Shown here: positions 1 through 5,020 of the stretch, piece by piece | How the letters are laid out: every line of letters begins with the position of its first letter | How positions within the stretch are numbered: position 1 is the first letter of the stretch | From: Clostridia bacterium | GTDB lineage: Bacteria > Bacillota > Clostridia > Oscillospirales > Butyricicoccaceae | Length of the DNA stretch: 5,020 nt | Direction: 5' to 3' | Assembly: GCA_017407765.1 (NCBI GenBank) | Contig: JAFQVZ010000358.1 | Location: forward strand, 1-5,020 | Position numbers and translations under genes: made by a program | Notes under the pieces: generated by a model | The model's input: the letters and a program-made list of their open reading frames with translations, nothing else | Told to the model about the DNA's origin: nothing | The model's database searches: none

Positions 1-801
1 AACCTCAGCCTCATCTGCCCTGCCTATAGAACATTCGTAATCAAGAGCAAGCTGCCACATGGGCCTGTCTGCGCCGTAATCAAGCGCCTCTTTTGCCGTC
101 ATAAACACCGCTTTGCCATCCTGCCGCATCTCAACTGGAAGAACTATGCCGGTGCTTCTGATGTATTTTATCCTGCCGTCGCCGCCGAAACTCTCTTTTA
201 TCTCCTCAGCCGAAGTAATGATGCCCGAAAGACAGAGCAGAGCATCATCGGATCCATTATATGCGATTTTAACCTTTTCGGCTCGGCTTACAAGCTGCTG
301 TGCCGCTTCATCGGCATATTCCTTGCCGCAGCGCACAAATACCTGCTCGAAGCTGCCGTCGATAAATACCTCGAAGCCATCGAGTTCGACTATCTCGAAC
401 ATCCCTCCGCCGGTAGAAAATGTAAGCACCGTCATTCCGATGCTTCCATCGTCATCAAGCACCTCTATCCGCGCTTCGTTGGGGTGGCGGGCACTGAGCT
501 TTTCCTCCGAAAAGACGATCTCCACTCCCCTGCGCTTTGCAATGGCGATCGAGTTTTTTATCTCGGGATCGTCATTCATCATTCCGAGAAGACCTCCGGT
601 AAAGCCGAAGTTGGAGCCCTGACCCACACAGGTACTGGGATAGGATCCCTGCGAATCGTATACGACGCGGGCCTTTTTTATATCTTTGCCCCAGAGCATC
701 GCCGTCTGACGGCCTATGCGCGCGCAGCCTGCCGAGTGCGAGCTGGATGGCCCCGCCATGATGGGGCCCAGAACATCATTGAATATGCTGTGAGCTGTCA
801 T
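1..801 (-). CDS. sdaA: L-serine dehydratase, iron-sulfur-dependent, long single-chain form (partial, C-terminus beyond left edge)
   Basis: This enzyme deaminates L-serine to pyruvate and ammonia in the cytoplasm, using an oxygen-sensitive Fe-S cluster. The frame is open from the ATG at 801 to the window edge, giving 267 residues. The N-terminal beta-type domain is plain: LGPIMAGPSSSHSAG at residues 11-25 matches the family's GPSSSHT signature, followed by HPNEARI (106-112) and the glycine-rich STGGG with an LDGFEV strand (129-145), where beta chains carry their ACT-like region. From about residue 232 the chain moves into what looks like the start of the alpha domain (TAKEAL, then WQLALDYE at 249-256). 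I therefore read it as a fused beta-alpha chain. The cluster-binding cysteines belong to the unseen part. The start is supported by GGGAGG at 811-816, nine bases upstream, and a promoter at 837-865. Oddity: the motif ends in Ser23, where Thr is usual. Family assignment is confident; exact subclass is inferred. Confidence 0.9.
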   Translation of the reverse strand, partial: MTAHSIFNDVLGPIMAGPSSSHSAGCARIGRQTAMLWGKDIKKARVVYDSQGSYPSTCVGQGSNFGFTGGLLGMMNDDPEIKNSIAIAKRRGVEIVFSEEKLSARHPNEARIEVLDDDGSIGMTVLTFSTGGGMFEIVELDGFEVFIDGSFEQVFVRCGKEYADEAAQQLVSRAEKVKIAYNGSDDALLCLSGIITSAEEIKESFGGDGRIKYIRSTGIVLPVEMRQDGKAVFMTAKEALDYGADRPMWQLALDYECSIGRADEAEV

Positions 802-810
802 TAATCTGTT

Positions 811-816
811 CCCTCC
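811..816 (-). promoter_or_regulatory. Ribosome binding site of the serine dehydratase gene
   Basis: On the minus strand this reads GGGAGG, nine bases before the ATG at 801. It fixes the start codon of a gene whose other end is outside the window. Confidence 0.75.
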
Positions 817-836
817 CGTGTGAGATCTCTGTGTTA

Positions 837-865
837 AAGATAACATATCACCCCATTATCTGCAA
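837..865 (-). promoter_or_regulatory. Putative sigma-A promoter for the serine dehydratase gene
   Basis: Read on the minus strand, the -35 box is TTGCAG (860-865). A 17-base spacer leads to the -10 box TATCTT (837-842), preceded by TG at the extended -10 position (TGTTATCTT). Spacing is ideal and the leader would be about 30 bases. The -35 box lies 2 bp from the -35 box of the rightward prdX promoter, so the two probably cannot be occupied simultaneously. This was identified by eye only. Confidence 0.5.
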
Positions 866-867
866 GT

Positions 868-897
868 TTGACAGATCATGCCTATGCCCTGTATAAT
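868..897 (+). promoter_or_regulatory. Consensus sigma-A promoter for prdX
   Basis: The -35 box is TTGACA (868-873) and the -10 box is TATAAT (892-897), both exact consensus, separated by 18 bases (17 is optimal). The predicted transcription start is near 904, only about 12 bases before the ATG at 916. The ribosome binding site would thus lie at the very 5' end of the message. The promoter's position also argues against an in-frame ATG at 868 as the gene start, because that codon sits inside the promoter. Confidence 0.8.
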
Positions 898-904
898 CAA
901 AACC

Positions 905-911
905 GAGGTGG
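905..911 (+). promoter_or_regulatory. Ribosome binding site deciding the prdX start
   Basis: GAGGTGG lies 4 bases before the ATG at 916. No comparable site precedes the upstream in-frame ATG at 868, so 916 is preferred. Confidence 0.7.
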
Positions 912-915
912 AATT

Positions 916-1383
916 ATGGACATCTACAGACTTTTTAATGAACTTAAAATAGAATATGAAGAGCATATCCACGAGCCGGTCTATACCATTGAGCAGGCCA
1001 ATGCCCTCAAGGACCAGCCGAAGGGTACGGGCTGCAAAAATATCCTCATAGCCGATAAAAAGGGAGAGAACTGTGCCCTTATGATCATCCATCAGGACAA
1101 AAGAGCCGACCTTAAGGCTGCCGCCGCCCTGCTGGGCCTCAAAAAGCCTCGTTTCGCCAAAGAAGACGAGCTTATGCAGCTGATGCACCTTATCCCGGGC
1201 AGTGTTTCGCCATTCGGCCTTATAAATGATGCCGAACATAAGGTATCCGTCCTGCTGGACAGCGATCTTCAAGGCCTCCGCCTGCTCTTTCATCCCAACG
1301 ACAACTCAAAGACCGTTGCCGTTTCCTGTGACGACCTCATGCGTTTTCTGTCCCATTGTGGAAACCGCTGTATTTTCCTCTAA
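916..1383 (+). CDS. prdX: Prolyl-tRNA deacylase, PrdX/ProX type (YbaK/tRNA_edit family)
   Basis: This is a free-standing editing enzyme that hydrolyses wrongly charged tRNA-Pro (typically Ala-tRNA-Pro, in some relatives Cys-tRNA-Pro), protecting translation fidelity in the cytoplasm. The 155 residues span one complete YbaK-like domain. Visible family hallmarks are GCKNIL (39-44) with the conserved lysine K41, PGSVSPFGLIND (94-105) forming the substrate-pocket loop, FHPNDN (125-130) with the conserved histidine H126, and a closing segment that matches PrdX proteins (LMRFLSHCGN, 141-150). Length fits the family's usual 150-170. The start at 916 is chosen over an in-frame ATG at 868 because of GAGGTGG at 905-911 and the consensus promoter covering 868-897. 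No terminator follows, so transcripts may run into the DUF362 gene 69 bp downstream. Whether alanine or cysteine is the real target cannot be read from sequence. Confidence 0.92.
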   Translation: MDIYRLFNELKIEYEEHIHEPVYTIEQANALKDQPKGTGCKNILIADKKGENCALMIIHQDKRADLKAAAALLGLKKPRFAKEDELMQLMHLIPGSVSPFGLINDAEHKVSVLLDSDLQGLRLLFHPNDNSKTVAVSCDDLMRFLSHCGNRCIFL

Positions 1384-1408
1384 TTTCTCTTTCATTCTCT
1401 GTAAAATA

Positions 1409-1417
1409 TGATATAAT
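1409..1417 (+). promoter_or_regulatory. Extended -10 promoter for the DUF362 gene
   Basis: TGATATAAT is a perfect extended -10 element (TGnTATAAT, hexamer at 1412-1417). The region 17 bases upstream (CTTTCA, 1389-1394) is only a weak -35 box, as is common with extended -10 promoters. The predicted start is near 1424, giving a leader of about 29 bases. This lets the DUF362 gene be expressed independently of prdX. Confidence 0.65.
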
Positions 1418-1452
1418 AAGTTTATCAATAATAGTTCAGGAGGGTAACACCT

Positions 1453-2319
1453 ATGTCTGCAAAAGTATTCTTCACACGCACCATCACCCCCGAAAAGGTC
1501 CTGGAGCTTTTCAAGATGGTAGATAAAGAGCTCCCCGGCAAGGTAGCCATCAAGCTCCATTCGGGTGAGAAGGGCAATCAGAACTTCCTCGGCCCCAAGT
1601 TCTGGAAGCCTGTTATTGAGCATGTAGGCGGCACAGTCGTCGAGTGCAACACAGCCTATGAGGGCGAACGCAACACAACAGAGAAGCACAAGAAGCTTAT
1701 CGAATATCACGGCTGGAAGGCCGCTTTCCCCGTTGACATCATGGATGCCGAAGGTCCCGACCTCGAGCTCGACATCAAGGGCGGCAAGGTCATTCAGAAG
1801 AACTATGTCGGCAAGAACATCGAGAACTACGACTCGATGCTGGTCCTCTCCCACTTCAAGGGCCACCCCATGGGCGGTTACGGCGGAGCTCTTAAGCAGC
1901 TTTCCATCGGTGTAGCCTCCTCTTACGGCAAGGCATACATCCACGGCGCCGGCGAACCCGAGAAGATCTGGACAGCCGACCACGACCTGTTCCTTGAATC
2001 CATGGCCGATGCTGCCAAGAGCGTCGTCGACTACTTTGACGGCAAGGTAGTTTACATCAACGTCATGAAGAACATGAGCGTCGACTGCGACTGCTGCGCT
2101 AAGGCTGAGGATCCCTGCATTGCCGACATCGGCATCCTGGCATCCACCGACCCCATCGCTATCGACCAGGCCTGCATCGACCTCGTTTATGCCTGCTCTG
2201 ACCCCGGCAAGCCCCACCTGCTCGAGCGTATCGAGAGCCGCAACGGCGTTCATACCATCGAGGCAGCAGCCGAGCTTGGCTATGGCAGCCGCGAGTATGA
2301 GCTGGTAGAAGTTCAGTAA
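1453..2319 (+). CDS. DUF362 domain protein without ferredoxin module
   Basis: The protein has 288 residues and belongs to the DUF362 family (PF04015), whose biochemical role is not established; many members carry a 4Fe-4S ferredoxin domain and are suspected redox or metal proteins. Features visible here are an N-terminal FTRT strand, KLHSGEKGN (34-42), a central SHFKGHPMGGYGGALKQ segment (133-149) and a cysteine cluster C212-x-C214-C215 with C222. The cluster is followed by DIGILASTDPIAIDQACIDLV, which is typical of the family. No CxxCxxCxxxC ferredoxin motif is present, and there is no signal peptide or membrane helix, so it is probably cytoplasmic. AGGAGGG (1438-1444) and an extended -10 promoter precede it. 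Codon choice is strongly biased to C/G-ending codons (GAC, ATC, AAG, CTC), which suggests high expression. A hairpin follows, then a hydrolase gene 62 bp downstream. The cysteine cluster as a metal site is inference. Confidence 0.88.
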   Translation: MSAKVFFTRTITPEKVLELFKMVDKELPGKVAIKLHSGEKGNQNFLGPKFWKPVIEHVGGTVVECNTAYEGERNTTEKHKKLIEYHGWKAAFPVDIMDAEGPDLELDIKGGKVIQKNYVGKNIENYDSMLVLSHFKGHPMGGYGGALKQLSIGVASSYGKAYIHGAGEPEKIWTADHDLFLESMADAAKSVVDYFDGKVVYINVMKNMSVDCDCCAKAEDPCIADIGILASTDPIAIDQACIDLVYACSDPGKPHLLERIESRNGVHTIEAAAELGYGSREYELVEVQ

Positions 2320-2334
2320 TTCTAAGCTCTATCC

Positions 2335-2358
2335 TATCCCCGGCTCTTGCCGGGGATA
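2335..2358 (+). terminator. Hairpin terminator or attenuator between the DUF362 and hydrolase genes
   Basis: A perfect 10-bp GC-rich stem (TATCCCCGGC at 2335-2344, its complement at 2349-2358) encloses the loop TCTT. Only three T residues follow directly, so termination is probably partial. No promoter is visible between it and the next ATG at 2382, so the hydrolase likely depends on read-through. It could equally act as an mRNA 3'-end stabiliser for the upstream gene. Confidence 0.7.
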
Positions 2359-2381
2359 TTTCATATCAGGAGGAAAAAAAC

Positions 2382-3215
2382 ATGCTTCAGGAAAAATATC
2401 TTTTCGAAGACAACCACGACCCGGAGCTCGTCGTCCCTGCCGAGGGCGTCGGTCTTGAGATCGAGAGCGAAGGCGAAAAGCTCTTCGGCAAGCTCATTAT
2501 GCCGGCTGTAAAGAGCGCGGACGAGCGCACCCCTCTGCTGCTGATGCTTCACGGCCACCCGGGCAACGACCGCAACCTTGATATCTTCTTCGCCCTTCAG
2601 CGCACCGGAATCGCCACCGCCTATTTCTCTTACCGCGGCATCTGGGGCAGCTATGGTTACTATCGCTTCTCCCATCTTATCGAGGATGCCAAGAATGTCG
2701 TCGCCTATCTCAGGGCTCATGCCGACGAATATCGCATCGACCCCGACCGCATCTATGTCCTCGGCCACAGCATGGGCGGATTCACTACGATAAACAGCCT
2801 TGCACAGGGCCTTGATGTAAAGGGCGCCATTGCCATGGCCCCCTGCGATCTTTCCTATATGTACGAGCACGAGCCTTTGTCCTTCAAGGGCCTCACCGAG
2901 GTGCAGCCGGGCGGATGCTTCCGTGTTCCCGACGGCAGCTGGCTGCGCGAGGATGCCCTTGCAAATTATGAAAAGTGGCGCTTTGTCACCGCCGCCGAGA
3001 GCATCCCGAGCCATATCCCGCTGCATTTTATCGGCGCGGAGAATGACACGGTCACCCCTTATCGCGGGCACATCCTGCCGATATATGAGCATCTCAAGGC
3101 CAAGGGCCACCCCATCAGCCTGACCATGATAAACGACGGCCACTCGTTTGTTTCAAACCGTGTGTCGCTTATCAGAACTATCTTCGGGAAGATAGCCCTG
3201 ATGGAAGAAGCATAA
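2382..3215 (+). CDS. Alpha/beta hydrolase (serine peptidase/esterase-like)
   Basis: This is a cytoplasmic alpha/beta-hydrolase-fold enzyme of 277 residues; the substrate is unknown. The sequence shows an oxyanion-hole strand LLLMLHGHPG (52-61), the nucleophile elbow GHSMGG (128-133) with Ser130, an acid position D222 in GAENDTVTP (218-226), and the catalytic histidine H254 in DGHSF (252-256). The triad Ser130-Asp222-His254 is therefore complete and in the normal order. Residues 155-205 between strand 6 and the acid form a modest lid. There is no signal peptide or membrane segment. The overall arrangement resembles prolyl-oligopeptidase-like and dienelactone-hydrolase-like esterases, but I cannot assign a reaction. 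AGGAGG at 2368-2373 lies eight bases before the ATG. It follows the DUF362 gene across a weak hairpin and ends at a strong terminator, suggesting a two-gene unit with reduced expression of the second gene. Confidence 0.88.
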   Translation: MLQEKYLFEDNHDPELVVPAEGVGLEIESEGEKLFGKLIMPAVKSADERTPLLLMLHGHPGNDRNLDIFFALQRTGIATAYFSYRGIWGSYGYYRFSHLIEDAKNVVAYLRAHADEYRIDPDRIYVLGHSMGGFTTINSLAQGLDVKGAIAMAPCDLSYMYEHEPLSFKGLTEVQPGGCFRVPDGSWLREDALANYEKWRFVTAAESIPSHIPLHFIGAENDTVTPYRGHILPIYEHLKAKGHPISLTMINDGHSFVSNRVSLIRTIFGKIALMEEA

Positions 3216-3226
3216 CAGTCAAAAAG

Positions 3227-3259
3227 CTGCACTTACTATAATATGTAAGTGCAGTTTTT
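3227..3259 (+). terminator. Intrinsic terminator after the hydrolase gene
   Basis: A perfect 10-bp stem (CTGCACTTAC at 3227-3236, its complement at 3245-3254) encloses an 8-base AT loop and is followed by TTTTT (3255-3259). An A-run at 3221-3225 would supply a T-tract for transcription from the other strand too. It marks the left border of the AT-rich unit. Confidence 0.9.
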
Positions 3260-3289
3260 AATATTTCATGGATTATTTACATTTAACTA

Positions 3290-3318
3290 TTTACAATTTT
3301 TGCATAATGTGATAATAT
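3290..3318 (+). promoter_or_regulatory. Putative promoter of the AT-rich two-gene unit
   Basis: The -35 box TTTACA (3290-3295), a 17-base spacer and the -10 box TAATAT (3313-3318) with TG at the extended position (TGATAATAT) form a good sigma-A match. The predicted start near 3325 leaves a leader of about 62 bases with no obvious hairpin or riboswitch. AT-rich DNA gives chance matches, so confidence is moderate. Confidence 0.55.
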
Positions 3319-3386
3319 TTTACCAAGGTAAGTTGTTAGCGTTTCAGTCGGCACTACTATGAATAACGAAAGGAGAGGATGCCGCT

Positions 3387-3563
3387 ATGAAATGGGTAGA
3401 AATTGATGGTGATACATGGTATTATGCCGCTAAAGAGTATCGTTATGATGTATTATTGGCGGACAATGGAGTAGCAGAACAGTGTTATGATTATGAACAC
3501 CCAGATTATAATAACTCGAATAGTTACTTTATAGACAAGGCTTTCAATAACTATAATAGCTAA
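3387..3563 (+). CDS. Small aromatic-rich acidic protein of unknown function (58 aa)
   Basis: I do not recognise this gene. It encodes 58 residues, with nine tyrosines, two tryptophans and many Asp/Asn/Glu, and has no signal peptide or membrane helix. The opening stretch KWVEIDGDTWYY (2-13) resembles the W-x-x-I-D-G-x-x-W-Y-Y core of choline/cell-wall-binding repeats, but only one partial copy is present, so this may be chance. It is supported as a real gene by AAAGGAGAGG (3369-3378) upstream of the only possible ATG (a TGA lies in frame at 3360-3362), by an upstream promoter, and by a stop just 2 bp before the next gene. That spacing indicates co-translation with the membrane protein. Its base composition is AT-rich like its partner and unlike the flanks. 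It could be a partner, chaperone or leader peptide of the downstream protein. Confidence 0.65.
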   Translation: MKWVEIDGDTWYYAAKEYRYDVLLADNGVAEQCYDYEHPDYNNSNSYFIDKAFNNYNS

Positions 3564-3565
3564 AA

Positions 3566-4189
3566 ATGAACACTTTCAAATATCGAATCAAATCCTATTG
3601 GGAGTTTTATTCCAAAAAGGTGAAGTTAGTTTTTATTGTTTTGGCTGTGCTCATCGGTTCACAGTTAATCGGCTTCTTCATTACCGGACCCATGAAAGTG
3701 GCTAAAAATGATATCTCTTTTTTGAAAACAGCTGACACTATAGAAATACGATATGATGCTAAGTTTGAAATTGAGAAAGACTATACTACAGGAGATCGCA
3801 TAAAGCCTCTTTCCAAAGAATACACCTCATTTACTGTTCCAGCAAAAGATTTGTATGGTGAAAATAAAGTATATGCATTTATTTGCGGTGAAAATGAAGT
3901 GAAAAAAGTGCGATCAAAAGTTATAGCCGAACTAGACTTTTATGAAGATGGAAAACTTACAGGCACGATTGAGCTTATCACTCCTCGAGATACAAAAGCC
4001 TATGATGAGGCTTGTGATGGGGATGATAAAGATTTTTGGAGAGAAATAAATGACAAACGAGTGATTTTTCATAAAGGCTCTGTATTTTTCAGTTTTATTC
4101 AGGAAGAAGTGCTTGTTTCTACCGACAAGATACCTTCAATCGAAGAAAATCTTGAAACTATAATCCAAAATCACCTTGATGCCCAATAG
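3566..4189 (+). CDS. Single-pass membrane-anchored protein of unknown function (207 aa)
   Basis: I do not recognise this family. A basic N-terminus (K6, R7, K9, K17, K18, K20) precedes one hydrophobic helix at about residues 21-40 (LVFIVLAVLIGSQLIGFFIT). No lipobox or clear signal-peptidase site is visible, so it is probably an anchored protein with N-terminus inside and about 165 residues outside. The outer part is charged and alternates predicted strands with loops (IEIRYDAKFEI, 59-69; VIAELDFYE, 119-127; KRVIFHKGSVFFSFI, 164-178), suggesting a beta-rich domain. It ends in a short helix. There are two cysteines (107, 150) and no catalytic motif that I can name. No Shine-Dalgarno sequence precedes the ATG, so translation probably depends on coupling to the 58-residue gene ending 2 bp upstream. 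Codons are AT-rich, unlike neighbouring genes, which suggests acquisition. Confidence 0.8.
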   Translation: MNTFKYRIKSYWEFYSKKVKLVFIVLAVLIGSQLIGFFITGPMKVAKNDISFLKTADTIEIRYDAKFEIEKDYTTGDRIKPLSKEYTSFTVPAKDLYGENKVYAFICGENEVKKVRSKVIAELDFYEDGKLTGTIELITPRDTKAYDEACDGDDKDFWREINDKRVIFHKGSVFFSFIQEEVLVSTDKIPSIEENLETIIQNHLDAQ

Positions 4190-4198
4190 CAACGACAA

Positions 4199-4228
4199 AA
4201 TACCCCTGTGGAAACCCACAGGGGTATT
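4199..4228. terminator. Bidirectional intrinsic terminator between convergent genes
   Basis: A perfect 13-bp stem (AATACCCCTGTGG at 4199-4211, its complement at 4216-4228) encloses a 4-base loop. It has A residues on its left (4197-4200), which give TTTT for leftward transcripts, and ATTATTA on its right for rightward ones. It lies 9 bp after the membrane-protein stop and immediately beside the Uup stop, serving both genes. Confidence 0.88.
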
Positions 4229-4229
4229 A

Positions 4230-5020
4230 TTACTGCTGTGCGTCTATCTTCTCCTTAAGCTCGGTGAGATAGAGCCACCGCTCTTCTTTTGCCATGAGCT
4301 GCTCTTCCAGCTCTTCCTGCTTCACCTGAAGCTCTTGAAGCTTCACAAAATCGCTGCTGCAGGCCATCTGCTCGGCCTTGCAGCTCTCGATCTTCTCCTC
4401 AAGCTCCATGATCTCACCCTCGATCATGTCAAACTCGCGGGCCTCTTTATAAGAAAACCTCAGCTTCTGCTCGCGCACAGGCTTCTGCTGTGCCTCTTTG
4501 GCCCTTTCGGACTTCTGGGGCGCAGCCTCTTCTCTCTTCTTCGATGCCCAGTCGCTCCAGTTGCCGGTGTAGCGGCGGACCTCGCCCTCTCCGGTGACTT
4601 CAAAGATGCTCTCGGCCATCTTGTCGAGGTAGAATCTGTCGTGAGATACGGTGATTATGGGGCCCGGGAAGCTGTCGAGATAGTCTTCGAGGATCGACAG
4701 CGTTGTGATGTCAAGGTCGTTGGTCGGCTCGTCCAGCAGGAGGACGTTGGGCGCCTCCATAAGGACGCTGAGCAGATAAAGCCTGCGCCTTTCGCCGCCC
4801 GACAGCCTGCCTATGGGCACCGACTGCATCTCGCCGGGGAACAGGAAGCGCTCCATCATCTGCTTTGCCGAGAAGGTGCCCTCGTCGGTGTGGGTCTCCT
4901 CCGCAATACTGTGGATAAAGTCGAACACCCTCATGTTAAGGTCGAGCTCGCGTCCCTCCTGCGAGAAATGGCCAATCTTTACCGTAACACCGATGTCGGC
5001 CTCGCCGCAGTCGGGAGCAA
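4230..5020 (-). CDS. uup: ABC-F family ATPase, Uup type (partial, N-terminal half beyond right edge)
   Basis: This is a soluble ABC-F protein. Family members act on the ribosome or, for Uup, in translation and DNA-related processes rather than in transport. The window shows the last 262 residues, with the frame open through 5020. Visible in order are a Q-loop region (GHFSQE, about residues 16-21 of the fragment), the ABC signature LSGGE (72-76), Walker B LLLDEP followed by TNDLD (93-103), and the H-loop TVSHDR (123-128). Next come a short linker with YTGNW and an acidic coiled-coil domain over roughly the last 80 residues (KLRFSYKEAREF onward), matching the Uup C-terminal domain. This is therefore the second ATPase domain plus CTD; the first domain and second Walker A lie outside. 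An ATG at 4934 is only an internal methionine, because family sequence continues upstream. The gene is convergent with the membrane protein and shares its terminator. Other CTD-bearing ABC-F subfamilies are possible. Confidence 0.9.
   Translation of the reverse strand, partial: APDCGEADIGVTVKIGHFSQEGRELDLNMRVFDFIHSIAEETHTDEGTFSAKQMMERFLFPGEMQSVPIGRLSGGERRRLYLLSVLMEAPNVLLLDEPTNDLDITTLSILEDYLDSFPGPIITVSHDRFYLDKMAESIFEVTGEGEVRRYTGNWSDWASKKREEAAPQKSERAKEAQQKPVREQKLRFSYKEAREFDMIEGEIMELEEKIESCKAEQMACSSDFVKLQELQVKQEELEEQLMAKEERWLYLTELKEKIDAQQ

Noticed and set aside
113..804. Two plus-strand open frames at 113-622 and 484-804
   Set aside because: Both are antisense to the serine dehydratase, which is open from 801 to the window edge and carries the family signature. 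The plus frames are low-complexity and lack SD sites.
868..915. Upstream in-frame ATG extending prdX by 16 residues
   Set aside because: The codon lies in the -35 box of a consensus promoter, has no SD, and the extra residues do not belong to the family's usual N-terminus.
856..1293. A 145-codon minus-strand frame opposite prdX
   Set aside because: It overlaps prdX and both divergent promoters and has no domain. The plus frame matches the tRNA_edit family throughout.
1306..2253. A 315-codon open frame on the minus strand opposite the DUF362 gene
   Set aside because: Its protein is valine/alanine/leucine/aspartate-rich with no recognisable domain. It is the shadow of the strongly codon-biased DUF362 gene, which has a family match, SD and promoter.
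2361..3143. A 260-codon open frame on the minus strand opposite the hydrolase
   Set aside because: It has no recognisable domain and no SD. The plus-strand frame has a complete catalytic triad and a good ribosome binding site.
3260..3386. Possible riboswitch or leader RNA before the small gene
   Set aside because: The leader is about 62 bases and AT-rich, and I found no stable stem or known motif in it.
3359..3406. A 15-codon open frame overlapping the start of the 58-residue gene
   Set aside because: It has no SD at proper spacing and is very short. It is considered a chance frame, although a leader peptide cannot be excluded.

Overview
The window looks like chromosomal DNA of a low-oxygen Gram-positive bacterium of the class Clostridia (Bacillota). 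The evidence is the gene content: a long-form iron-sulfur L-serine dehydratase, a PrdX/ProX-type prolyl-tRNA deacylase and a stand-alone DUF362 protein. Strong AGGAGG-type ribosome binding sites, sigma-A-like promoters and compact intrinsic terminators fit the same picture. Genus cannot be read from the sequence alone. The backbone is moderately GC-rich: a hand count of 1861-1920 gives about 63% G+C. The stretch from about 3260 to 4190 is clearly AT-rich, with hand-counted lines at 30-37%.

Layout, left to right. Positions 1-801 (minus) hold the N-terminal 267 residues of an L-serine dehydratase that runs off the left edge. A 114-bp divergent intergenic region carries back-to-back promoters whose -35 boxes are 2 bp apart. 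Rightward follow prdX, a trans-editing deacylase for mischarged tRNA-Pro (916-1383), a DUF362 protein with its own extended -10 promoter (1453-2319), a small hairpin terminator, an alpha/beta hydrolase (2382-3215) and a strong terminator. Next is the AT-rich two-gene unit: a 58-residue aromatic-rich protein (3387-3563) and a 207-residue single-pass membrane protein (3566-4189). The two are separated by 2 bp and the second lacks a Shine-Dalgarno sequence. A 13-bp-stem, apparently bidirectional terminator separates this unit from the convergent C-terminal half of an ABC-F ATPase of the Uup type (4230-5020, minus), which runs off the right edge.

How the genes work together. The serine dehydratase and prdX both touch amino-acid handling (serine breakdown; removal of wrong amino acids from tRNA-Pro) and share a promoter region, so coordinated expression is possible but not shown. 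The DUF362 protein and hydrolase form a likely attenuated transcription unit, with a hairpin between them and no visible second promoter. The AT-rich pair is bracketed by terminators, has its own promoter, differs in composition from both flanks, and has no function I recognise. It is the best candidate here for something acquired or undescribed, but nothing in it identifies a known defence, toxin or mobile system. No tRNA, rRNA, CRISPR, insertion sequence or integrase was seen.
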